From assembly GCA_023230455.1 (NCBI GenBank), contig JALNXH010000014.1, positions 1-64,000 of the forward strand: a DNA stretch of 64,000 bases. The letters run 5' to 3'. The notes under the pieces were generated by a model. That model was not told where the DNA came from, searched no databases, and saw only the letters and a list, made by a program, of their open reading frames with translations. Each line of letters starts with the position of its first letter. The first letter of the stretch is position 1. Below, piece by piece: positions 15,088 to 23,606 of the stretch. Origin of the DNA: Rhodocyclaceae bacterium (lineage in GTDB: Bacteria > Pseudomonadota > Gammaproteobacteria > Burkholderiales > Rhodocyclaceae). The position numbers and the translations under genes were made by a program.

Positions 15088-17931
15088 TCAAGGTCTCCTT
15101 TTTCTGCTGCTTTTCCCTTTCAGTGCTTTTGCCAGAAATTGCCCTGTGTAGCTACCTACACATTTTGCGACGGACTCCGGTGTTCCCTCGGCAATGATAA
15201 GCCCGCCACCCGCGCCGCCCTCCGGGCCGAGATCAACCACCCAATCCGCAGTCTTGATGACGTCGAGATTATGTTCGATAACCACGATGGTGTTGCCATG
15301 ATCGCGGAGGCGATGCAGCACTTGTAGCAGCAACTCGATATCCTGGAAATGTAGTCCGGTAGTTGGTTCGTCAAGTATATAGAGGGTGCGACCGGTATCC
15401 CGCTTGGATAGTTCCAGGGCAAGTTTAACCCGTTGCGCCTCTCCTCCAGAGAGCGTCGTCGCGCTCTGTCCCAACTGAATATAGGAAAGACCCACATCCA
15501 TCAGGGTCTGTAGTTTCTTCGCAACCGCCGGGACGGGATCAAAAAAATCGCGGGCCTGTTCCACCGTCATCATCAGCACATCGTGGATCGATTTGCCCTT
15601 GTAATGGATATCCAGAGTTTCCCGGTTATAACGTTTGCCATGACACGTATCGCAGGGTACAAACACATCCGGCAGAAAATGCATTTCCACTTTGATCATG
15701 CCGTCGCCCTGACAAGCCTCGCAACGGCCGCCCTTGACGTTAAAGGAGAACCGGCCAGGTTCGTAGCCCCTCTGCCGGGCTTCGGGGACGCCCGCCAAGA
15801 GTTCTCTGATCGGCGTCAGCAAGCCGGTGTATGTGGCGGGATTGGAGCGGGGCGTTCGCCCGATCGGCGCCTGGTCAACGCTGATCACCTTGTCGAAAAA
15901 TTCAATGCCTTCAAGTTCATCGTGTGCCGCAGGTTCGGTTGTCGACCCGTAGAGATGGCGGGAAATCGCAGCGTACACCGTGTCGTTGATCAGTGTGGAT
16001 TTGCCCGACCCGGAAACACCGGTCACGCAGGTCAGCAAGCCTACCGGTAACGCGAGAGTCACATTTCGTAGGTTGTTTCCGCTGGCACCGCGAATGCGGA
16101 GTTGGCGCAGAGGATCGGGTACCGATCTTTTCGCCGGCACCTCGATGCGGCGCCGACCGGAAAGATATGCCCCAGTCATCGACTCGGGATTCGCTTCCAC
16201 CTCTTTGGGCGTTCCCTGCGCGACGACGCAACCGCCGTGCTCGCCGGCGCCGGGTCCCATATCCACCACGTGATCAGCCGCTTCGATGGCCTCCTGGTCG
16301 TGCTCGACGACGATTACCGTGTTGCCCAAGTCGCGCAGATGCACCAGGGTCTCAAGCAGGCGGGAATTGTCGCGTTGGTGGAGGCCGATCGATGGTTCGT
16401 CGAGCACGTACATAACGCCGGTGAGTCCGGAGCCGATTTGCGACGCGAGCCGAATACGCTGCGCTTCGCCACCGGATAGCGTCTCTGCCGAACGATCAAG
16501 AGACAGATAGTCGAGACCGACGTTGATGAGGAAGCCCACCCGGCTACCAATTTCCTTGACGATCTTCTGCGCCACTTGCGCCTTTTGCCCGGTCAACGGC
16601 AGATCGATGAAAAAATCGCGGCAGTCGCGCAGCGACATGGCGCTGATTTCCGATATGGTCTTGCTGGCGATCAGAACGTGGCGGGCCTCGCGGCGCAGCC
16701 GTGCACCGTGGCATTCCGGGCAGGGTTTCGCATTCAAGTATTTCGCCAGTTCTTCGCGCACCATCAGCGAATCGGTTTCGCGATAGCGCCGCTCAAGATT
16801 CGGCACGATACCTTCGAAGGGATGGGTGCGGTCGAAGCGCGTGCCCTTCTCGTTGAGGTAGCGGAATTTGACTGCCTCCTTGCCGGAGCCGTAGAGCACG
16901 ATGTTTTGAATCTGTTCCGGCAACGCTTCAAATGCCACATCGGTGTCGAAGTCGAAATGGGCAGCCAGGCTTTCCAGCATCTGGAAATAAAACTGGTTGC
17001 GCTTGTCCCAGCCTTTGATGGCGCCTGCGGCGAGCCCCAGATGCGGATAGGCCACCACGCGCACCGGGTCGAAAAACTGAATCGAGCCGAGCCCGTCGCA
17101 TTTGGGGCAAGCACCAACCGGGTTGTTGAAGGAAAATAGTCGCGGTTCCAGTTCCTGTAGAGCATAAGAGCAGGTTGGGCAGGCGAAGCGGGCGGAAAAC
17201 AGATGTTCGGCACCGCTGTCCATTTCCATGGCGATAGCTCTTCCTTCCGCGTGCTTCAGCGCCGTTTCGAACGATTCCGCGAGGCGCTGGCGCTGATCGC
17301 CGCGTACCTTGAGCCGGTCGACCACCACGTCGACGGTGTGCTTGGTGTTCTTTGCCAGTTTGGGCAAGGCATCGATGTCGTGCACCTTGCCGTCTACCCG
17401 CAAACGCACGAAGCCTTGGGCGCGCAGTTCGGCAAACAAATCCAACTGCTCGCCTTTGCGATTGGCAACGACCGGCGCCAGCACCATCAGCTTGGTATCT
17501 TCCGGGAGCGCTAAAACGTGGTCCACCATTTGTGCAACGCTCATCGCCTCCAGCGGCAGGCCGTGATCGGGGCAATGCGGGGTGCCGGCACGGGCGTAGA
17601 GCAGGCGCAGATAGTCGTGAATTTCGGTGACCGTTCCTACCGTGGAACGAGGGTTGTGGCTGGTTGCCTTCTGTTCGATCGAAATTGCCGGCGAAAGCCC
17701 CTCAATCAGGTCGACGTCGGGTTTTTCCATCAACTGAAGAAACTGCCGCGCATAGGCGGAGAGCGATTCGACATAACGCCGCTGGCCTTCCGCATAGAGA
17801 GTGTCAAAGGCCAGTGAACTCTTGCCGGAGCCAGATAGGCCGGTGATTACCGTCAACTTGTTGCGCGGCAAATCGAGGCTGATGTTCTTCAGATTGTGCG
17901 TACGGGCGCCCCGAATCTTGATAGTTTCCAT
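15088..17931 (-). CDS. uvrA: Excinuclease ABC subunit A
   Basis: 947-residue UvrA, the damage-recognition ATPase of nucleotide excision repair. There are two ABC modules, each with a P-loop (GLSGSGKSSLAFD near residue 32; GVSGSGKSTLIND in the second half) and an LSGGEAQR signature. Zinc fingers are visible as CPTC...CPKCDG and CEACQGDG...CDTCHG. Length matches the family (about 940). It is divergent from the MFS gene; no complete LexA box was found upstream. Confidence 0.98.
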   Translation of the reverse strand: METIKIRGARTHNLKNISLDLPRNKLTVITGLSGSGKSSLAFDTLYAEGQRRYVESLSAYARQFLQLMEKPDVDLIEGLSPAISIEQKATSHNPRSTVGTVTEIHDYLRLLYARAGTPHCPDHGLPLEAMSVAQMVDHVLALPEDTKLMVLAPVVANRKGEQLDLFAELRAQGFVRLRVDGKVHDIDALPKLAKNTKHTVDVVVDRLKVRGDQRQRLAESFETALKHAEGRAIAMEMDSGAEHLFSARFACPTCSYALQELEPRLFSFNNPVGACPKCDGLGSIQFFDPVRVVAYPHLGLAAGAIKGWDKRNQFYFQMLESLAAHFDFDTDVAFEALPEQIQNIVLYGSGKEAVKFRYLNEKGTRFDRTHPFEGIVPNLERRYRETDSLMVREELAKYLNAKPCPECHGARLRREARHVLIASKTISEISAMSLRDCRDFFIDLPLTGQKAQVAQKIVKEIGSRVGFLINVGLDYLSLDRSAETLSGGEAQRIRLASQIGSGLTGVMYVLDEPSIGLHQRDNSRLLETLVHLRDLGNTVIVVEHDQEAIEAADHVVDMGPGAGEHGGCVVAQGTPKEVEANPESMTGAYLSGRRRIEVPAKRSVPDPLRQLRIRGASGNNLRNVTLALPVGLLTCVTGVSGSGKSTLINDTVYAAISRHLYGSTTEPAAHDELEGIEFFDKVISVDQAPIGRTPRSNPATYTGLLTPIRELLAGVPEARQRGYEPGRFSFNVKGGRCEACQGDGMIKVEMHFLPDVFVPCDTCHGKRYNRETLDIHYKGKSIHDVLMMTVEQARDFFDPVPAVAKKLQTLMDVGLSYIQLGQSATTLSGGEAQRVKLALELSKRDTGRTLYILDEPTTGLHFQDIELLLQVLHRLRDHGNTIVVIEHNLDVIKTADWVVDLGPEGGAGGGLIIAEGTPESVAKCVGSYTGQFLAKALKGKSSRKRRP

Positions 17932-17960
17932 GGCCTTAAGGCTTGATTGGGCAACCTGTT

Positions 17961-17990
17961 AATATACGCGATCCCCAAACCCCCAGCCAA
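17961..17990 (-). promoter_or_regulatory. Putative uvrA promoter
   Basis: Read on the minus strand, TTGGCT (17990-17985), an 18-bp spacer and TATATT (17966-17961) lie about 30 nt upstream of the uvrA ATG. The -35 is imperfect. A CTGT half site at 17956-17959 is not followed by the matching ACAG, so SOS control is not supported. Confidence 0.5.
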
Positions 17991-18021
17991 CGCGACCATG
18001 CCGTCAACGGTCAAGGACGCG

Positions 18022-19203
18022 ATGACCCGCGAAGAAAAAAAGACGGGCATCGCTCTAGCTTCAGTATTTTCCCTGCGTATGCTGGGATTGTTTCTTATCC
18101 TCCCCGTCTTCGCCATTCACGCAAAGACCATCCCCGGTGGCGACAACCTGACGCTTATAGGGATCGCCATGGGCGCCTATGGATTGACTCAGGCGATTTT
18201 TCAGATTCCGTTCGGCATGGCCTCTGATCGCTTCGGGCGAAAGCCGGTGATCGTTTTCGGCCTGCTCTGGTTCGCTCTCGGTAGCGCCGTTGCTGCAATG
18301 GCACCGGACATCTGGTGGACAATCGTTGGTCGAGTGTTACAGGGAGCTGGCGCTATCTCCGCAGCGGTCACCGCCCTTGCGGCGGACCTAACGCGTGATC
18401 AGCATCGCACCAAGGTCATGGCCATGATCGGCTCATCTATCGGCTTTGCCTTTGCCTTCTCTCTGGTGGCGGCTCCGGCAATCTATGCGGTCATCGGCAT
18501 GGCCGGTATTTTCTGGCTGACGGCAGTACTCGCAATCAGCGCCATCTATTTGATTACCCACGTGGTCAGCGCGCCGCCGCCGCCGCATCCGGGCCCGGCT
18601 GTGCCTTTCCGCGAGGTGCTGCTCAACCCGGAACTGATGCGGCTCAATTTCGGTATATTCACTTTGCACATGGCGCAGATGGCCATGTTCGTGGTGATTC
18701 CCGGCGAGTTGATGGTAGCCGGGCACATCCCCCTACAGTCGCACTGGCAGATATATCTTCCGGCGGTGTTGGTGTCCTTCGTGCTGATGGTTCCGGCCAT
18801 CGTTCTCGGCGAACGCAAGGGCAAGATGAAGCAGGTATTCGTTTCCGCTATTGCGCTGCTATTGGCGACCGAAGGTTTGTGCTGGATCGGCGGCGACAGT
18901 TTCTGGATGCTGGCACTGTCCTTGGTCAGTTTTTTTGTTGCGTTCAACATTCTGGAAGCCAGCCTGCCTTCGCTGATCTCCCGGATCGCGCCGCCGCGTG
19001 CCAAGGGTGCGGCGCTCGGCGTTTACAACACGACACAGGCGCTCGGCTTATTCGTTGGCGGAGCGGCAGGCGGATTCATCGCCAAAAACTTCGGCGAAGG
19101 CGCCGTGTTCCTGTCGGCCATGGTGCCGATTTCGATCTGGCTCCTGCTTGCACTGTCGATGCGGCCACCGGCCCATCACGGAAGAGCGGTCGCTTCGAGA
19201 TAA
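18022..19203 (+). CDS. Major facilitator superfamily transporter
   Basis: 393-residue inner-membrane transporter with about 12 hydrophobic segments and the MFS motif A between helices 2 and 3 (GMASDRFGRKPVIV). Substrate is unknown; the drug:H+ antiporter (DHA1/YajR-like) group is the nearest by layout. ATG 18022 is preferred because AAGGA lies 4 nt upstream. ATG 17998, 24 bases earlier, is an alternative without a Shine-Dalgarno. The uvrA-MFS-ssb order suggests a conserved neighbourhood rather than a shared pathway. Confidence 0.85.
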   Translation: MTREEKKTGIALASVFSLRMLGLFLILPVFAIHAKTIPGGDNLTLIGIAMGAYGLTQAIFQIPFGMASDRFGRKPVIVFGLLWFALGSAVAAMAPDIWWTIVGRVLQGAGAISAAVTALAADLTRDQHRTKVMAMIGSSIGFAFAFSLVAAPAIYAVIGMAGIFWLTAVLAISAIYLITHVVSAPPPPHPGPAVPFREVLLNPELMRLNFGIFTLHMAQMAMFVVIPGELMVAGHIPLQSHWQIYLPAVLVSFVLMVPAIVLGERKGKMKQVFVSAIALLLATEGLCWIGGDSFWMLALSLVSFFVAFNILEASLPSLISRIAPPRAKGAALGVYNTTQALGLFVGGAAGGFIAKNFGEGAVFLSAMVPISIWLLLALSMRPPAHHGRAVASR

Positions 19204-19252
19204 ACTCAGCTTTTTGACCGGCGCATTCGCCAATTGACGGGAGGAGGGAGCG

Positions 19253-19714
19253 ATGGCTTCTGTAAACAAAGTGATTCTGGTGGGCAACCTGGGCGCCGAT
19301 CCGGAAACACGCTATACACCGAATAACGACCAAATTACCAATATCCGTCTCGCCACTACTGACAGTTGGAAGGACAAGGCCACCGGTGAGCGCCGCGAAG
19401 CAACCGAATGGCATCGGGTGGTGTTCTTCGGCAAATTGGCGGAGATCGCCGGTCAATACTTGAAGAAAGGGTCTCAGGTCTATATCGAAGGCCGTATCCG
19501 CACCCGCAAGTGGCAGGGGCAGGACGGGCAGGATCGCTACACTACCGAAATCAGCGCCGATGCGATGCAGATGCTCGGCCGGCGCGAAGGCGGCGGCAGC
19601 CCCGAATATGAAGGTCGTAGCAGCGCGCCCGCTGCGTCGCGCCCGACACCGAAGCAAAGCGCTTCCGCTCCGGCGCCCGGATTGGGCGATTTCGAGGACG
19701 ATATTCCGTTCTAA
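19253..19714 (+). CDS. ssb: Single-stranded DNA-binding protein
   Basis: 153-residue SSB. The N-terminal OB-fold (MASVNKVILVGNLGADPETR, WHRVVFFGKLAEIAGQYLKKG) is followed by a disordered Ser/Ala/Pro linker and the acidic tip DFEDDIPF that recruits repair and replication partners. GGGAGGAGGGAG immediately precedes the start. uvrA is nearby, as in E. coli, but an MFS gene lies between. Confidence 0.98.
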   Translation: MASVNKVILVGNLGADPETRYTPNNDQITNIRLATTDSWKDKATGERREATEWHRVVFFGKLAEIAGQYLKKGSQVYIEGRIRTRKWQGQDGQDRYTTEISADAMQMLGRREGGGSPEYEGRSSAPAASRPTPKQSASAPAPGLGDFEDDIPF

Positions 19715-19748
19715 ACGACGACACCCAATTTTTCGCGTCGCTTAGGAC

Positions 19749-21083
19749 ATGGTTCGCAAGGCCTTCGTTGTAAGGCTGCGCAGTATTTCATGGCGCGATG
19801 CGGTGTTCGTTGCCCTGCCGGCCTTGTTACTGTTGGTTGCCGGGTTTTGGGGTGCCGCCCAGTTTATTCGTCCGGCACCGCCTTCGCGACTGGTGATCGG
19901 CACGGGCGAAGCCGGAGGGGGTTACCAACGATATGCCGCCGAATACCGGAAGATCTTCGCGCGTTACGGCATCGACCTGATCGAGCGTCCGACTTCGGGT
20001 TCGGTGGAAAACATCGCCCTGCTGCGTGACGAAAGCGAAGCCGCCGATGTCGCCTTCGTTCAGGGCGGTACGGCGGATGTGCGCGAAGACGAAGCGATTT
20101 ATTCACTCGGTGCTATAGGTTATGAGCCGCTGTGGATTTTTTATCGCGAAACGGACCTTCACGCCACGCCGTTGACGCGCGTAGCCCAGCTCAAGGGGCG
20201 GCGCATAGCCGTCGGTGGAATCAAGAGCGGTACGCGAGAGTTGGCCCTGGAGATACTCAGTGCCAACAATCTGAATGCCTCCAATACCCGATTGAAAGAT
20301 ATCGGCGGCATGCAGGCCGCCCTTGCTTTGAGTCAGGGCCGGGTGGATGCGGCTTTTCTGGTCGGCCCGGTCAGGTCGGCGGCGACGTGGACCCTGCTGT
20401 TTGCGCCGGGAATCCGTCTTATCAGGCTGGAGAATGCCGACGCTTATGTCCGGATGATGCCTCAGTTGTCGAAGATTGTGCTGCCGGCCGGCGCCGTCGA
20501 TCTGGTGCGGAATATTCCATCCAGCGACGTTACTCTGCTCGCGCCGATGGCGACGGTGGCCGTCGGCGGCTGGACACATCCGGCGCTGGTGGACATGCTG
20601 ATCCAGGCGATTGCTGAAGTGCATGGCCGCCCCGACCTACTTTATCGTGCCGGCGAGTTTCCCAAGGCGCAGGCGGTGGACTTTCCGCTCGCCGACCAGG
20701 CGGTGCATTTCTACACGTCCGGTAAGCCGCTGCTGCAACGCTATCTGCCCTTCTGGGCGGCGACATTCATCGATCGCATGGTGGTGATGCTGATCCCAGT
20801 GGTGGCGTTGCTGTTCCCGCTGCTTAAGGTCGCTCCGACGGTCTACGGCTGGAGGGTGCGTTCCCGCATCTACCGCCGCTACGGTGAGCTGAAGTTTCTC
20901 GAAGCAGAGGTGGAGAGCGACCCTGGGCGGTACAGCCGCGCCGAATGGCTGGAGCGACTGGATGTCATAGAGCACGCGGTAAACCGGATGCCGACGCCGC
21001 TGACGTTCGCCGACATGTTCTATACCCTCCGCGGGCACATCGACATCGTTCGTGCCGTGGTGTTGCGCAAGACCGTGGCCTAA
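19749..21083 (+). CDS. TAXI-family TRAP-type solute receptor, membrane-anchored, orphan
   Basis: 444 residues. A transmembrane segment (about residues 18-40) is followed by a TAXI-type periplasmic binding domain (GTGEAGGGYQRYAAEYRKI, VAFVQGGTADV, GRRIAVGGIKSGTRELALEIL). A second transmembrane segment at about 335-358 leads into a basic, probably cytosolic tail of some 85 residues. Classical TAXI proteins are free or N-anchored and lie next to a fused TRAP permease; no permease gene is nearby. It overlaps the convergent heptose gene by 4 nt. A sensory or scaffolding role is possible. Ligand unknown. Confidence 0.8.
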   Translation: MVRKAFVVRLRSISWRDAVFVALPALLLLVAGFWGAAQFIRPAPPSRLVIGTGEAGGGYQRYAAEYRKIFARYGIDLIERPTSGSVENIALLRDESEAADVAFVQGGTADVREDEAIYSLGAIGYEPLWIFYRETDLHATPLTRVAQLKGRRIAVGGIKSGTRELALEILSANNLNASNTRLKDIGGMQAALALSQGRVDAAFLVGPVRSAATWTLLFAPGIRLIRLENADAYVRMMPQLSKIVLPAGAVDLVRNIPSSDVTLLAPMATVAVGGWTHPALVDMLIQAIAEVHGRPDLLYRAGEFPKAQAVDFPLADQAVHFYTSGKPLLQRYLPFWAATFIDRMVVMLIPVVALLFPLLKVAPTVYGWRVRSRIYRRYGELKFLEAEVESDPGRYSRAEWLERLDVIEHAVNRMPTPLTFADMFYTLRGHIDIVRAVVLRKTVA

Positions 21084-21574
21084 AGCGTGCGGATCTTCGC
21101 CACCAGTGCAGTGGTCGAACGCGCGTGAAGGAAGGGAACGGAATGCACCTGTCCGCCCCAGCCTTTGACTTCGCTGTAACCGACGATCTTTTCCACCGGC
21201 CAGTCGCCGCCTTTCACCAGCACGTCGGGGCGGCTTTCAAGTATGCGCTGCAACGGCGTGTCCTCGTCGAACCAGGTCACCAGTGAGACGCACTCCAGTG
21301 CCGCCATCACCGACATGCGATCGGACAGCGAATTGATCGGCCGATCGTCGCCCTTGCCCAGGCGCTTTACCGAAGCGTCGCTATTCAGCGCCACGATCAT
21401 GCTGGCACCGAGGGCCCGCGCCTGAGCCAGGTAGGTGACATGGCCGCGATGCAGAATGTCGAAGCAACCGTTGGTGAATACCAGCGGCCGCGGCAATTCG
21501 GCGATGCGGGCGCCAAGATCGGCGGGCTCACAGCGCTTAGCTTCAAAGGCCGGCGCGGGATAGTCGATGACCAC
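21080..21574 (-). CDS. rfaE2: D-glycero-beta-D-manno-heptose 1-phosphate adenylyltransferase
   Basis: 164-residue nucleotidyltransferase making ADP-heptose for the lipopolysaccharide core. TNGCFDILHRGHVTYL contains the HxGH motif, and VKGGDWP and the terminal STTALVAKI are typical. It corresponds to the C-terminal half of E. coli HldE; the kinase half must be encoded elsewhere. GTG start, 2 nt after the stop of the BON lipoprotein gene, with a weak Shine-Dalgarno. Confidence 0.92.
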   Translation of the reverse strand: MVIDYPAPAFEAKRCEPADLGARIAELPRPLVFTNGCFDILHRGHVTYLAQARALGASMIVALNSDASVKRLGKGDDRPINSLSDRMSVMAALECVSLVTWFDEDTPLQRILESRPDVLVKGGDWPVEKIVGYSEVKGWGGQVHSVPFLHARSTTALVAKIRTL

Positions 21575-21576
21575 CT

Positions 21577-22215
21577 TTACTTGCCTGTTGCAGGGGCAGC
21601 GCTGATCGGGCGATTGTCGAGGCGACGCGCATCGTCGTCCGAAATCACCTCGAATACCCGAACGACCCTGAGCACGCCGCCTGTGGTCCGGGCGATATCG
21701 ACCGCAGCCTCGGCTTCGCTGCGGGTGACCATTCCGATCAGGTAGGTGACCCCTCCCTCGGTGACCACCTTGACCAAATTGGCTGGAAATTTGTTGTGAT
21801 CGACGAAGCGCGCCTTGACCTTGGACGTGATGTAGCCGTCATTGCTGCGTGAACCCAGCGAACTGAGGCCGGAAATTTGCAGCTCGTTGACCGTCGCCTT
21901 CACTCCTGGCAGTGCGGCGACGATCTTTTCCGCCTCGGCCTTGGCCGTAGAGTCGGGGACCTCGCCGGTCAGCAGCACGGTACGATCGTAGCTGGTCAGG
22001 TTGATATGGACGCGGTCGCCGAACTTCTCGTTGATGCGGGTGTTGCCGCGGACTTCCGTGGCTTCGTCGGCGATGTAGATTTCGGACGGCCGGCGGTCGG
22101 CGAGCATCAGGGCGCCGCTGCCCATGCCCACGGCGGCGACTCCGAAGCAGCCGGCCAGCAGCGGCGTGAGGCCGAGCAGCAGCGACAGGGTGGCGAACTT
22201 GCGTTGCAGAGTCAT
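21577..22215 (-). CDS. dolP: BON-domain lipoprotein, DolP (YraP)-like
   Basis: 212 residues. A lipoprotein signal (LLLGLTPLLAGC) ends at the lipidated Cys near residue 22. Two BON domains follow (about 50-120 and 128-195) with the usual GxV and T-x-T-x-x-x-G pattern. DolP in E. coli is an outer-membrane lipoprotein tied to cell division and envelope integrity. Its ATG overlaps the stop of the SIS gene by 4 nt. The tail after the second BON domain is short and probably disordered. Confidence 0.88.
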   Translation of the reverse strand: MTLQRKFATLSLLLGLTPLLAGCFGVAAVGMGSGALMLADRRPSEIYIADEATEVRGNTRINEKFGDRVHINLTSYDRTVLLTGEVPDSTAKAEAEKIVAALPGVKATVNELQISGLSSLGSRSNDGYITSKVKARFVDHNKFPANLVKVVTEGGVTYLIGMVTRSEAEAAVDIARTTGGVLRVVRVFEVISDDDARRLDNRPISAAPATGK

Positions 22216-22805
22216 TCGGGGTCTCCGAGCAGGGTGTGATCGATGCCGTCACACAAGCAGTGCAGCGTCAGCAGGTGCACTTCCTGGATGCGGGCGGTTT
22301 TGTCGGCCGGGACGCACAGATGCACGTCGTTGACACCGAGCAGAGCGGCCATCTTGCCGCCACCCTTGCCGGTGAGTGCGACGATGGCGATGCCCGCTGC
22401 GGCGGCGACCTTCATTGCCTCGATGACGTTGGGCGAGTTGCCGCTGGTAGAGATGGCCAGTAGTACGTCGCCACGGCGCCCGAGAGCCCTCACCTGCTTG
22501 GAGAACACTTCCTCGTAGCGGTAATCGTTGGCGATCGAGGTCAGCGTCGATGTGTCGGTGGTCAGCGCAATGGCCGCCAGCGGGGCGCGCTCACGCTCGA
22601 AGCGGTTGAGTAGTTCGGCGGAAAAATGCTGTGAGTCAGCAGCGGAACCGCCGTTGCCGCAGGCCATGATCTTGCCTCCAGCCTGTAGGCTGGTTACCAT
22701 CAGGGCGATGGCGCGGGTGATCGGGCCATCCATCGCTTCAAGCGCGCTCCGCTTGGTGGCGATGCTGTCTTCGAATTGTTTGCGTACACGTTGTTCGATG
22801 CTCAT
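22212..22805 (-). CDS. SIS-domain phosphoheptose isomerase / DiaA-like protein
   Basis: 197-residue SIS protein. By overall sequence it reads like DiaA, the DnaA-binding initiation regulator (IALTTDTSTLTSIANDYRYEEVFSKQ in parts; RIQEVHLLTLHCLCD). However, Glu64 and His182 occupy the positions of the catalytic Glu65 and His180 of GmhA, which E. coli DiaA lacks. It may therefore still convert sedoheptulose 7-phosphate to heptose 7-phosphate, consistent with rfaE2 nearby. The gene order matches E. coli yraN-diaA-dolP. I leave the symbol open between gmhA and diaA. Confidence 0.85.
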   Translation of the reverse strand: MSIEQRVRKQFEDSIATKRSALEAMDGPITRAIALMVTSLQAGGKIMACGNGGSAADSQHFSAELLNRFERERAPLAAIALTTDTSTLTSIANDYRYEEVFSKQVRALGRRGDVLLAISTSGNSPNVIEAMKVAAAAGIAIVALTGKGGGKMAALLGVNDVHLCVPADKTARIQEVHLLTLHCLCDGIDHTLLGDPE

Positions 22806-22876
22806 CAGAGTTTGCTCTTCTGTGTGACGGCCGATTCTAGCCGTTGCAGCGTTGCGGAATGCAGTAAATAGTCAGC

Positions 22877-23242
22877 TCAAAGAACGACAAATACCTCGAT
22901 ACGCACGCGTTTCCAGGGGTTTTTGTGTTCGGTCAGCGCGGCGATACGCGCTTCGACCCGGCCTCCGCGATCGAGTTCCGCCATCACGGCGCCATTCTCC
23001 ACGCGTGGCAGGTAGCCCAGCTTCTCGCCGCGCCATTCGACGCGCACCGCATTCCTATCGTGGGGGTTTTCCGGCTCGCGGATCAACGTCAGCGCATCGC
23101 CGACCTTCATTTCTTTCCAGCGAATGCTTCCGGCGTAATACTGAAAGCCTGCCAGCGGTGAGCTCTGTACCAACATCCTGATGCTCTGGCCGTGAGCCAG
23201 GATGGCCCAGAGTGTGGCGACGCTAATCAGCAGCGAACGCAT
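22877..23242 (-). CDS. Small HIRAN-domain protein with signal peptide
   Basis: 121 residues. The first 19-20 residues (MRSLLISVATLWAILAHGQS) look like a signal peptide. The rest is one HIRAN domain: SPLAGFQYYAG, then LTLIREPENPHDRNAVRV and KLGYLPR. HIRAN domains bind 3' DNA ends in helicases such as HLTF, so an exported solo HIRAN is unexpected. ATG 23242 was chosen because longer frames run back through yraN; it overlaps the yraN end by 20 nt, indicating coupling. Function unknown. Confidence 0.82.
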   Translation of the reverse strand: MRSLLISVATLWAILAHGQSIRMLVQSSPLAGFQYYAGSIRWKEMKVGDALTLIREPENPHDRNAVRVEWRGEKLGYLPRVENGAVMAELDRGGRVEARIAALTEHKNPWKRVRIEVFVVL

Positions 23243-23606
23243 CGCGTATCCATTCGATCCGGCGTGCGTCGAGCGCGTCGAGCAGTACGCAATCGAAACG
23301 GCAGTTGCTGTCGCCATGCTGCGCCAGATAGTGGCGGGCAGCGAGGACGATGCGCCGTCGTTTCGCCGCCGTGATGCTGGCTGCCGCACCACCGAAGTCG
23401 GCATTGCTGCGCAGGCGGACTTCGACGAATACCCGGGTTCCGCCTTCTATGCAGACGAGATCGATCTCGCCGCCACGGACGCGGAAATTTCGCGCTTCGA
23501 TATGCAGCCCCCGCCGCGCCAGATAGTCGGCCGCCAGCTGCTCTGCATCGGCGCCGCGCTTGCGTGTCAGCGCATCACGCCGGAGAATGCGCCCGATGAG
23601 CGACAT
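23223..23606 (-). CDS. yraN: YraN family (UPF0102) nuclease-like protein
   Basis: 127 residues, normal for the family. The restriction-endonuclease-like core is visible: RKRGADAEQLAADYL, then GGEIDLVC with the Asp, and VFVEVRLRS where the family usually has EVK. Biochemical function is not settled. ATG 23606 overlaps the divergent rsmI start by 11 bp. Upstream of the SIS and BON genes as in E. coli. Confidence 0.9.
   Translation of the reverse strand: MSLIGRILRRDALTRKRGADAEQLAADYLARRGLHIEARNFRVRGGEIDLVCIEGGTRVFVEVRLRSNADFGGAAASITAAKRRRIVLAARHYLAQHGDSNCRFDCVLLDALDARRIEWIRDAFAAD

Noticed and set aside
17956..17971. Possible LexA (SOS) box between uvrA and the MFS gene
   Set aside because: CTGT is present but the symmetric ACAG half is GCGA, so only half of the consensus is met. 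The overlap with the uvrA -10 region explains the AT-rich core.
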